NCBI GenBank assembly: GCA_003972845.1 | Contig: QOAV01000113.1 | Span: 1 to 5,494, forward strand | Length of the DNA stretch: 5,494 nt | Direction of reading: 5' to 3' | DNA from: Gammaproteobacteria bacterium | GTDB lineage: Bacteria; Pseudomonadota; Gammaproteobacteria; QOAV01 | Part shown: in pieces, positions 1 through 5,494 of the stretch | Layout of the letters: the number at the start of each line of letters is the position of its first letter | How positions within the stretch are numbered: position 1 is the first letter of the stretch | Program-made: the position numbers and the translations under genes | Notes under the pieces: model-generated | Seen by the model: only the letters and a program-made list of their open reading frames with translations | Told to the model about the DNA's origin: nothing | Database searches by the model: none

Positions 1-1091
1 TGGGCAACGGCGCCACCGAGCTGGTGGATTTCACCCGCAAAACGGGCTTTCCCATTACCAGCACTCTGATGGGGCTGGGCGCTTATCCCGAGACCGACGA
101 ACAGTTTATCGGCATGCTGGGCATGCATGGCACTTACGAAGCCAACCTGGCCATGCATGAAGCCGATCTGATTATCGCTGTTGGCGCCCGCTTCGACGAC
201 CGCGTCACCGGCGACGTGAACAAGTTCTGTCCCCATGCGCGTATCGTGCATATCGACATCGATCCGGCGAGCATATCCAAGAACGTACCGGCCACGGTGC
301 CCATCGTCGGCCATTCGTCCGATGTGCTGAAGTCCATGATGAGCCTGATCGACAAGGACAAACGCAAGATTGATGCGGCCGCTCTGAAGGACTGGTGGGC
401 TCAAATCAACAAGTGGCGCGCCGTCAAAGGCGCCGAATACGATCGCAACAGCAAGCTGATCAAACCGCAATATGTCATCGAGAAGCTGTACGAAGCCACG
501 CTGGGTGAGGCTTTCGTTACTTCCGATGTGGGCCAGCATCAGATGTGGGCGGCGCAGTACTATCCGTTCGACAAACCGCGCCGCTGGATCAACTCGGGCG
601 GTCTGGGCACTATGGGTTTCGGCTTGCCGGCGGCCATGGGTGTGCAGCTGGCGCATCCCGACGCCACCGTGGCCTGTGTCACCGGCGAGGGCAGCATCCA
701 GATGTGCATACAGGAATTGTCCACCTGCAAGCAGTATGATTTTCCGATAAAAATCGTCAATCTGAACAACCGCTATCTGGGCATGGTGCGTCAGTGGCAG
801 GAGTTTTTTTACGAGGAGCGTTATTCACATTCCTACATGGATGCGCTGCCGGATTTTGTGAAACTGGCGGAGGCGTACGGCCATGTGGGCATGTTGATCG
901 ACAAGCCGGAAGATGTGGACGGCGCGCTGAAAGAAGCCATGGCGCTGAAAGACCGGCTGGTGTTCATGGATTTCATCACCGACCAGACCGAGAACGTCTA
1001 CCCGATGATCCCGGCGGGCGCGGGCCACGCGGAAATGGTGTTGAAGCCGGAGTGTGAAAAAGCCGGCACTGAAACGCGGGAGCTGGCGTAA
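1..1091 (+). CDS. ilvI: Acetolactate synthase (AHAS) large subunit, biosynthetic type, 5'-truncated (IlvI/IlvB)
   Basis: Catalytic subunit of acetohydroxyacid synthase. It uses ThDP, Mg2+ and FAD to condense pyruvate with pyruvate or 2-ketobutyrate, the first common step of valine, leucine and isoleucine synthesis. The frame is open from base 3 and gives 362 residues before TAA. The family is about 570 residues, so roughly 200 N-terminal residues, including the catalytic Glu region, lie off the left edge; the GTG at 24 is internal. Visible are the central-domain stretch LMGLGAYPETDEQF...GMHGTYEAN, then AVGARFDDRVTG, the C-terminal domain segment VGQHQMWAAQYY, GGLGTMGFGLPAAMG, and the ThDP/metal motif GEG (684-692) to LNN (762-770), followed by GMVRQWQ with the tryptophan known from the herbicide-binding site. 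The metal-motif Asp is replaced by Glu. The protein resembles E. coli IlvI more than IlvB or IlvG. It shares one base with the small subunit gene, so translational coupling is likely. Confidence 0.97.
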   Translation, partial: GNGATELVDFTRKTGFPITSTLMGLGAYPETDEQFIGMLGMHGTYEANLAMHEADLIIAVGARFDDRVTGDVNKFCPHARIVHIDIDPASISKNVPATVPIVGHSSDVLKSMMSLIDKDKRKIDAAALKDWWAQINKWRAVKGAEYDRNSKLIKPQYVIEKLYEATLGEAFVTSDVGQHQMWAAQYYPFDKPRRWINSGGLGTMGFGLPAAMGVQLAHPDATVACVTGEGSIQMCIQELSTCKQYDFPIKIVNLNNRYLGMVRQWQEFFYEERYSHSYMDALPDFVKLAEAYGHVGMLIDKPEDVDGALKEAMALKDRLVFMDFITDQTENVYPMIPAGAGHAEMVLKPECEKAGTETRELA

Positions 1092-1591
1092 TGGAAACAG
1101 AACGACACGTAATATCCCTGCTGGTGGAAAACGAATCCGGGGCACTGTCGCGCATCGCCGGGTTGTTTTCCGCGCGTGGTTACAATATCGAATCACTGAC
1201 GGTGGCGCCTACCGAGGATCCGACGTTGTCACGCATGAGTCTGGTGACCATCGGCAATCCGCAGGTCATCGAGCAGATTACCAAGCAACTCAACAAGCTG
1301 ATCGACGTGGTCAAGCTCATTGATCTCACCGAGGGCGCGCATATCGAGCGCGAGTTCATGCTGGTAAAGATACGCGCCGAAGGCCAGATGCGGGATGAGG
1401 TGAAGCGCCTGGCGGATATTTTCCGTGGCCGCATTGTCGATGTCACACCTTCCACTTATACGGTGGAACTGACAGGCCCCGGCGACCGGCTCGACGGTTT
1501 CGTGGCGGCCACACCGGCCTCGCATATCATGGAACTGATTCGCAGCGGCGCGGTGGGCATCAGCCGGGGCGACAAGGCTTTGAAAATATAA
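1091..1591 (+). CDS. ilvH: Acetolactate synthase small (regulatory) subunit (IlvH/IlvN)
   Basis: Regulatory subunit that activates the AHAS catalytic subunit and gives valine feedback inhibition. The protein is 166 residues, matching the IlvH length (about 160-170). An N-terminal ACT domain (about residues 5-80) begins LLVENESGALSRIAGLFSARG, and the C-terminal domain (about 85-162) carries IFRGRIVDVTPSTYTVELTG and ends RSGAVGISRGDK. Gly17 and Asn32 align with E. coli IlvH Gly14 and Asn29, residues tied to valine binding, so I infer a valine-sensitive enzyme. The ATG is embedded in TAATG, sharing its A with the upstream stop codon, and GGGAG (1078-1082) lies 8 bases upstream inside the large-subunit gene. 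This supports the start and coupled translation, which would favour the matched stoichiometry the holoenzyme needs. Confidence 0.97.
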   Translation: METERHVISLLVENESGALSRIAGLFSARGYNIESLTVAPTEDPTLSRMSLVTIGNPQVIEQITKQLNKLIDVVKLIDLTEGAHIEREFMLVKIRAEGQMRDEVKRLADIFRGRIVDVTPSTYTVELTGPGDRLDGFVAATPASHIMELIRSGAVGISRGDKALKI

Positions 1592-1611
1592 CCAACTGGA
1601 ATATTGAGTAA

Positions 1612-2646
<1,035 letters not shown>

Positions 2647-2661
2647 TTCCGTCTATTATAC

Positions 2662-2693
2662 GAAAAGCGGGGATATCCCCGCTTTTCTTTTTT
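2662..2693 (+). terminator. Rho-independent terminator after ilvC
   Basis: A perfect 11-bp inverted repeat (GAAAAGCGGGG at 2662-2672, CCCCGCTTTTC at 2677-2687) with an ATAT loop is followed by six T residues (2688-2693). It begins 15 bases after the ilvC stop codon. Stem strength and U-tract fit an efficient intrinsic terminator for the branched-chain operon. It ends only 12 bases before the psd start codon. Confidence 0.93.
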
Positions 2694-2705
2694 CTGGAAT
2701 CCAAA

Positions 2706-3353
2706 ATGACTGACAAGCATCCCATACTGGCCCGCGAAGGCTGGCCATTTCTGATTATCTCGGGAGTGCTGGCAGTGGCGCTGACCGTATATTTCGGCTG
2801 GCTGGTCGCCAGTCCGGCGTGGCTGTTTTTTCTGTTCAGCCTGCAGTTCTTCCGCGACCCGCACCGTACACCGCCGGAGGGGGAGAATCTGGTACTCAGC
2901 CCGGCCGACGGCCGCGTGGTGTTTGTCGGCCCGGCCCGTGACCCGTTTCTGGACCGCCCGGCGATCAAGATCAGCGTGTTCATGAACGTGTTCAATGTGC
3001 ATTCCAATCGCGCGCCTGTCTCTGGCGTGGTACAGGATCGCTGGTATCGGCCAGGCAGTTTTGTCAATGCCGCTCTGGACAAGGCATCGGAAGAAAACGA
3101 GCGTAATGCCATTCATCTACGCACTGATTCCGGGCAGGATGTGGTTTCGGCGCAGATTGCCGGTTTGATCGCGCGCCGTATACTCTGTTATGTTGACAAG
3201 GGCGACAGACTGGAACGCGGTCAGCGTTATGGCTTCATTCGCTTCGGCTCCCGTGTTGACGTTTATTTGCCCGAAGATGCCAGGCCGGTCATTACGCTGG
3301 GCGAGAAACCGCGAGCGGGCGTCTCCATTCTTGCGGAGCTTGCTCAACAATGA
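2706..3353 (+). CDS. psd: Phosphatidylserine decarboxylase proenzyme, short PSD-A type
   Basis: Decarboxylates phosphatidylserine to phosphatidylethanolamine at the inner membrane, using a pyruvoyl group made by self-cleavage. The 215-residue protein is of the short PSD-A class (archaetidylserine decarboxylase-like), clearly shorter than the roughly 300-residue E. coli type. Two hydrophobic segments (about residues 15-35 and 38-49) would anchor the N-terminus. The core has SPADGRV (Asp68), [16 protein letters not shown] (His99) and the self-cleavage motif RFGSR, with predicted cleavage between Gly181 and Ser182. Ser182 would become the pyruvoyl residue of a small C-terminal alpha chain of about 34 residues. 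Asp68, His99 and Ser182 would form the processing triad by family analogy. The Shine-Dalgarno sequence is weak (GGA at 2696-2698). The gene starts 12 bases after the ilvC terminator T-run and ends 12 bases before pssA, which makes its substrate. Confidence 0.95.
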   Translation: MTDKHPILAREGWPFLIISGVLAVALTVYFGWLVASPAWLFFLFSLQFFRDPHRTPPEGENLVLSPADGRVVFVGPARDPFLDRPAIKISVFMNVFNVHSNRAPVSGVVQDRWYRPGSFVNAALDKASEENERNAIHLRTDSGQDVVSAQIAGLIARRILCYVDKGDRLERGQRYGFIRFGSRVDVYLPEDARPVITLGEKPRAGVSILAELAQQ

Positions 3354-3356
3354 GGG
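3352..3356 (+). promoter_or_regulatory. Ribosome binding site deciding the GTG start of pssA
   Basis: GAGGG at 3352-3356 overlaps the psd stop codon (TGA 3351-3353) and lies 9 bases before GTG 3366. There is no ATG in the pssA frame nearby upstream, so this site supports the GTG start and suggests coupling of psd and pssA translation. Confidence 0.7.
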
Positions 3357-3365
3357 CGGTTATCA

Positions 3366-4142
3366 GTGGCTAAACAATCGAGTAAAAAAGCAGATACTGA
3401 TATAACCGCCGGAGGCAAGTCCGGCAAGCGCTCCAAGGGTATCTACATATTGCCCAACCTGTTCACCACCGGTGGATTGTTTGCCGGGTTTTACGCCATC
3501 GTGGCGGCAACCCAGGGCAAGTTCGAGGCGGCGGCAGTGGCTATTTTCATTGCCATGGTCATGGACGGGCTCGATGGCCGGGTGGCGCGCATGACCAACA
3601 CCACCAGTGATTTTGGTGTTGAATACGACAGCCTGGCGGACATGATCGCCTTTGGTCTTTCCCCGTCACTGGTTGTTTACGAATGGGCGCTGATGTCAAA
3701 AGGCAAGCTGGGCTGGCTGGTGGCGTTCATCTATGTGGCTTCTGCAGCATTGCGGCTGGCCCGCTTCAATACCCAGAGGGTTCAGGACAAACGCTATTTC
3801 CAGGGGTTGCCCAGTCCCGCTGGCGCGGCCTTTATGGCAGCGCTGGTGTGGTTTTGTGTGGATCGCTCCATAGCCGGCAAACCCATTGCCGAACTGGTCA
3901 TGGTGTTAACCGTACTGATCGGCGCCGCCATGGTGAGCAACATCAAGTACCGCAGCTTCAAGGATCTTGATCTCAAGGACCGGGTGCCATTCGTGGCAAT
4001 CCTGCTGGTTGTTCTGGTATATGTGGTTATTTCACTGGATCCGCCCACTGTACTGTTCTTTATCGCCTCTGTTTACGCCTTGTCCGGCCCGGTGTCCTGT
4101 GTGTGGCGCTGGCGCAGGAAAACCGGGAGTTCAGATGAATAA
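3366..4142 (+). CDS. pssA: CDP-diacylglycerol--serine O-phosphatidyltransferase, type II (phosphatidylserine synthase)
   Basis: Integral membrane enzyme that transfers serine to CDP-diacylglycerol, giving phosphatidylserine and CMP; the product feeds Psd. The 258-residue protein has the complete CDP-alcohol phosphatidyltransferase signature D-x2-DG-x2-AR-x8-G-x3-D-x3-D at residues 67-92, with Asp67, Asp70, Asp88 and Asp92 as the metal/catalytic residues. YILPNLFTTGGLFAGF (27-42) begins the first membrane helix, and further hydrophobic segments follow around 53-66, 112-125, 150-162, 177-190, 208-224 and 228-242. The first 24 residues are polar and lysine-rich and probably cytoplasmic. This is the type II (Bacillus-like) family, unrelated to the phospholipase D-like PssA of E. 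coli. Translation starts at GTG. Twelve bases separate it from psd, so the two form a phosphatidylethanolamine module. Confidence 0.95.
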   Translation: MAKQSSKKADTDITAGGKSGKRSKGIYILPNLFTTGGLFAGFYAIVAATQGKFEAAAVAIFIAMVMDGLDGRVARMTNTTSDFGVEYDSLADMIAFGLSPSLVVYEWALMSKGKLGWLVAFIYVASAALRLARFNTQRVQDKRYFQGLPSPAGAAFMAALVWFCVDRSIAGKPIAELVMVLTVLIGAAMVSNIKYRSFKDLDLKDRVPFVAILLVVLVYVVISLDPPTVLFFIASVYALSGPVSCVWRWRRKTGSSDE

Positions 4143-4194
4143 TAAAAAAAACGACTTGAAACATCCGGTTTTGGACAGTATAAGAGCTTTATGA
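4135..4194 (+). CDS. Candidate 19-codon ORF bridging pssA and the leuA leader (weak)
   Basis: An ATG at 4135, in the +1 frame relative to pssA, overlaps the pssA end so that the pssA TAA (4140-4142) falls inside it. GGGAG (4125-4129) sits 5 bases before this ATG, a better ribosome site than psd has. The peptide would be MNNKKNDLKHPVLDSIRAL. Its TGA (4192-4194) overlaps the ATG of the next small ORF in an ATGA junction. No family is recognised. The leuA promoter lies inside it, so it would be translated only from the pssA transcript. It is short and may be chance; it could serve to carry ribosomes through the gap rather than to make a functional peptide. Confidence 0.25.
   Translation: MNNKKNDLKHPVLDSIRAL
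4144..4191 (+). promoter_or_regulatory. Sigma70-type promoter with UP-like A-tract, upstream of leuA
   Basis: A -35 box TTGAAA (4156-4161, 5 of 6 consensus) and a -10 box TATAAG (4179-4184, 5 of 6) are separated by exactly 17 bases. A run of eight A residues (4144-4151) falls at about -47 to -40, the place of a proximal UP subsite. The expected transcription start is about 4190-4192, coinciding with ATGATG. It would drive leuA independently of psd-pssA, and this is the best promoter match I see in the window. Confidence 0.7.
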
Positions 4195-4274
4195 TGATTT
4201 TCAGGAATAGCTTGTTTCTCTCCCAGGGCGCTTCCGCGTCTGCGCTGTTTCTGCTGCGCTTTGCGCGCAAATAA
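4191..4274 (+). CDS. Candidate leuA leader peptide (27 codons)
   Basis: This small ORF opens with ATGATG at the predicted transcription start and ends with TAA at 4272-4274. The peptide starts MMIFRNSLFLSQGASASA and ends LFLLRFARK. Five of 27 residues are leucine (TTG, CTC and three CTG) and four are phenylalanine; three leucines fall in the late LFLLRF stretch. If transcription starts at 4191 the message would be leaderless; the only upstream purine run, AAGAG at 4182-4186, overlaps the -10 box. Its position, between a dedicated promoter and a leucine biosynthesis gene, its size and its leucine content resemble amino-acid-sensing leader peptides such as E. coli leuL, though there is no sequence match that I recognise. 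No terminator with a U-tract follows, so the mechanism is open. It could also be a chance ORF. Confidence 0.45.
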   Translation: MMIFRNSLFLSQGASASALFLLRFARK

Positions 4275-4303
4275 AAGACTCCTTCATACCCTGTTTATTC
4301 ATT

Positions 4304-4323
4304 TTTCGGCCCATCGGTCGAAA
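4304..4323 (+). other. Hairpin in the leuA 5' region, overlapping a small dyad
   Basis: TTTCGGCC (4304-4311) pairs with GGTCGAAA (4316-4323) around a CATC loop: 8 bp with one G-T wobble. Its 3' arm also belongs to a second dyad, TCGAA-ATA-TTCGA (4318-4330), so the two structures exclude one another. No T-run follows, so it is not an intrinsic terminator. It may be a switch element of a leader RNA or simple background structure. Confidence 0.35.
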
Positions 4324-4362
4324 TATTCGATACGCGTACAAAACGCGGCAACACCCCTAATT

Positions 4363-4368
4363 GGAAGA
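4363..4368 (+). promoter_or_regulatory. Ribosome binding site of leuA
   Basis: GGAAGA lies 7 bases before ATG 4376. An in-frame TAA at 4358-4360 limits upstream extension to a TTG codon at 4361 that has no ribosome site, so ATG 4376 is the start. Confidence 0.8.
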
Positions 4369-4375
4369 TCTGGCC

Positions 4376-5494
4376 ATGACTGACAGATTAGTGATTTTTG
4401 ATACAACCTTGCGCGACGGCGAGCAAAGCCCCGGCGCATCCATGACCAAAGAACAGAAAGTTCGTATCGCAAAAGTGCTGGAAAAGATGCGGGTGGACGT
4501 CATCGAAGCAGGCTTTCCCATCGCCAGTGAAGGCGATTTCGAGAGCGTGCGGGCGGTGGCGGAAAGCGTCTCAGGCAGCACAGTATGCGGCCTGGCGCGC
4601 GCCCTGGACAAGGATATAGAGCGCGCGGCAGAGGCGATCAAGCCGGCCGAAAGCGGCCGCATTCATACTTTTATCGCAACCTCGCCCATACACATGCAGA
4701 CCAAGTTGCGCATGAAGCCGGATGCGGTGCTGGACCAGGCGGTGCGGGCGGTGAAAATGGCGCGCGGTTTCACCGACGATGTGGAATTTTCCGCAGAAGA
4801 CGCCGGGCGCTCCGAGTTTGATTTTCTGTGCCGCATTGTCGAGGCGGCGATCGACGCCGGAGCGCGCACCATCAATATTCCCGACACGGTGGGATACAAT
4901 CTGCCGCATCAGTTTGGCGAGTTGATCGGCCGCTTGAAGGCAGCGGTTCCCAATTCTGACAAGGCCGTCTTTTCCGTGCATTGCCACAATGATCTGGGGC
5001 TGGCCGTGGCCAACTCCCTGGCGGCGGTGCGACATGGCGCGCGTCAGGTGGAGTGTACGATAAACGGCCTGGGCGAACGTGCGGGTAATGCATCACTGGA
5101 AGAGATCGTCATGGCGGTGCGTACGCGCCAGGATATTTTCGATTGCGATACCGGCATAGATACTACCCAGATCGTGCCCGCCAGTCGGCTGGTGTCGAAT
5201 ATTACCGGGTTTCCGGTGCAGCCCAACAAGGCCATTGTCGGAGCCAATGCCTTTGCTCACGAGTCCGGCATTCACCAGGACGGCGTCATCAAGAACCCCG
5301 AGACCTACGAAATCATGCGGGCGCAGGATGTGGGCTGGTCCACCAATAAAATGGTCATGGGCAAGCATTCGGGACGAAGCGCCTTTCGCGCGCGCATGCT
5401 GGAACTGGGTGTGAAATTTGAATCCGATGAGGATCTGAATGATGCTTTTTACCGATTCAAGGAGCTGGCGGACAAGAAACATGAAATCTTCGAT
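4376..5494 (+). CDS. leuA: 2-isopropylmalate synthase, 3'-truncated
   Basis: Condenses 2-ketoisovalerate with acetyl-CoA to 2-isopropylmalate, the committed step of leucine synthesis. 373 codons are present and the frame runs off the right edge. The family is about 510-520 residues, so the missing part should be the C-terminal leucine-binding regulatory domain and perhaps the end of the linker. The TIM-barrel domain starts with [14 protein letters not shown] (residues 8-21), with Arg13 and metal ligand Asp14. HCHND holds metal ligands His202 and His204. [14 protein letters not shown] (from 230) is the second HMGL-family signature, with Asn238 as the last metal ligand. [12 protein letters not shown] (292-303) begins the linker region conserved in LeuA, followed by GKHSGR (329-334). 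These features separate LeuA from homocitrate and citramalate synthases with good, not absolute, certainty. It uses the valine precursor made via the upstream AHAS and IlvC. Confidence 0.96.
   Translation, partial: MTDRLVIFDTTLRDGEQSPGASMTKEQKVRIAKVLEKMRVDVIEAGFPIASEGDFESVRAVAESVSGSTVCGLARALDKDIERAAEAIKPAESGRIHTFIATSPIHMQTKLRMKPDAVLDQAVRAVKMARGFTDDVEFSAEDAGRSEFDFLCRIVEAAIDAGARTINIPDTVGYNLPHQFGELIGRLKAAVPNSDKAVFSVHCHNDLGLAVANSLAAVRHGARQVECTINGLGERAGNASLEEIVMAVRTRQDIFDCDTGIDTTQIVPASRLVSNITGFPVQPNKAIVGANAFAHESGIHQDGVIKNPETYEIMRAQDVGWSTNKMVMGKHSGRSAFRARMLELGVKFESDEDLNDAFYRFKELADKKHEIFD

Noticed and set aside
4144..4151. A8 run as a programmed frameshift site extending PssA.
   Set aside because: It lies after the pssA stop codon (4140-4142), so ribosomes reading pssA would not reach it. 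A UP-element role fits its position better.
4240..4260. Short direct repeat CTGCGCT (4240-4246 and 4254-4260).
   Set aside because: Seven bases, two copies, in GC-rich coding-like sequence; easily chance.
4073..4270. 65-codon - strand frame covering the leuA promoter region.
   Set aside because: No ribosome site or promoter was seen for it, it is antisense to the pssA end, and the + strand has a coherent promoter and leader arrangement here.
4304..4323. Hairpin considered as an attenuator terminator for leuA.
   Set aside because: The T residues precede the stem and none follow it, and the stem contains a wobble, so it does not meet intrinsic terminator criteria.
4571..5035. 154-codon open frame on the - strand inside leuA.
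   Set aside because: It lies entirely opposite conserved LeuA catalytic sequence, has no recognisable motif, and His/Arg/Gln-rich composition typical of an antisense shadow.

Overview
The window reads as an ordinary, well-conserved chromosomal block of a proteobacterium. The best fit is a betaproteobacterium or an early-branching gammaproteobacterium. This rests on the gene order acetolactate synthase large subunit - small subunit - ilvC - psd - pssA - leuA, on AHAS III-like (IlvI/IlvH) wording of the synthase, on a type II PssA and a short PSD-A type decarboxylase, and on a moderately GC-rich composition. All genes are on the + strand. No mobile element, tRNA, rRNA or CRISPR array is visible.

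Layout. Positions 1-1091 hold the C-terminal two thirds of the acetolactate synthase large subunit, cut by the left edge. It shares one base with the small subunit gene (1091-1591). After 35 bases comes ilvC (1627-2646), a class I ketol-acid reductoisomerase, closed by a perfect 11-bp-stem intrinsic terminator (2662-2693). Only 12 bases after the terminator T-run begins psd (2706-3353), a short phosphatidylserine decarboxylase. pssA (3366-4142), a type II CDP-diacylglycerol-serine phosphatidyltransferase with a GTG start, follows 12 bases later. A 233-base gap (4143-4375) precedes leuA (4376 to the right edge), 2-isopropylmalate synthase without its C-terminal leucine-sensing region.

Two pathways are interleaved. 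AHAS and IlvC carry out the first two steps of valine/isoleucine synthesis, and LeuA diverts the valine precursor 2-ketoisovalerate into leucine synthesis. PssA makes phosphatidylserine and Psd decarboxylates it to phosphatidylethanolamine, so the lipid pair is a two-step module sitting between the branched-chain genes.

The least explained part is the pssA-leuA gap. It carries a strong-looking sigma70 promoter (TTGAAA - 17 bases - TATAAG) with an A8 tract where a proximal UP element would lie. At the predicted transcription start is ATGATG, opening a 27-codon ORF with five leucines and a late Leu-Phe-Leu-Leu-Arg-Phe run. I propose this as a candidate leuA leader peptide, possibly on a leaderless transcript. 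No U-tract terminator follows it, so a classical attenuator is not demonstrated. A second, weaker 19-codon ORF bridges pssA and this leader by overlaps at both ends.
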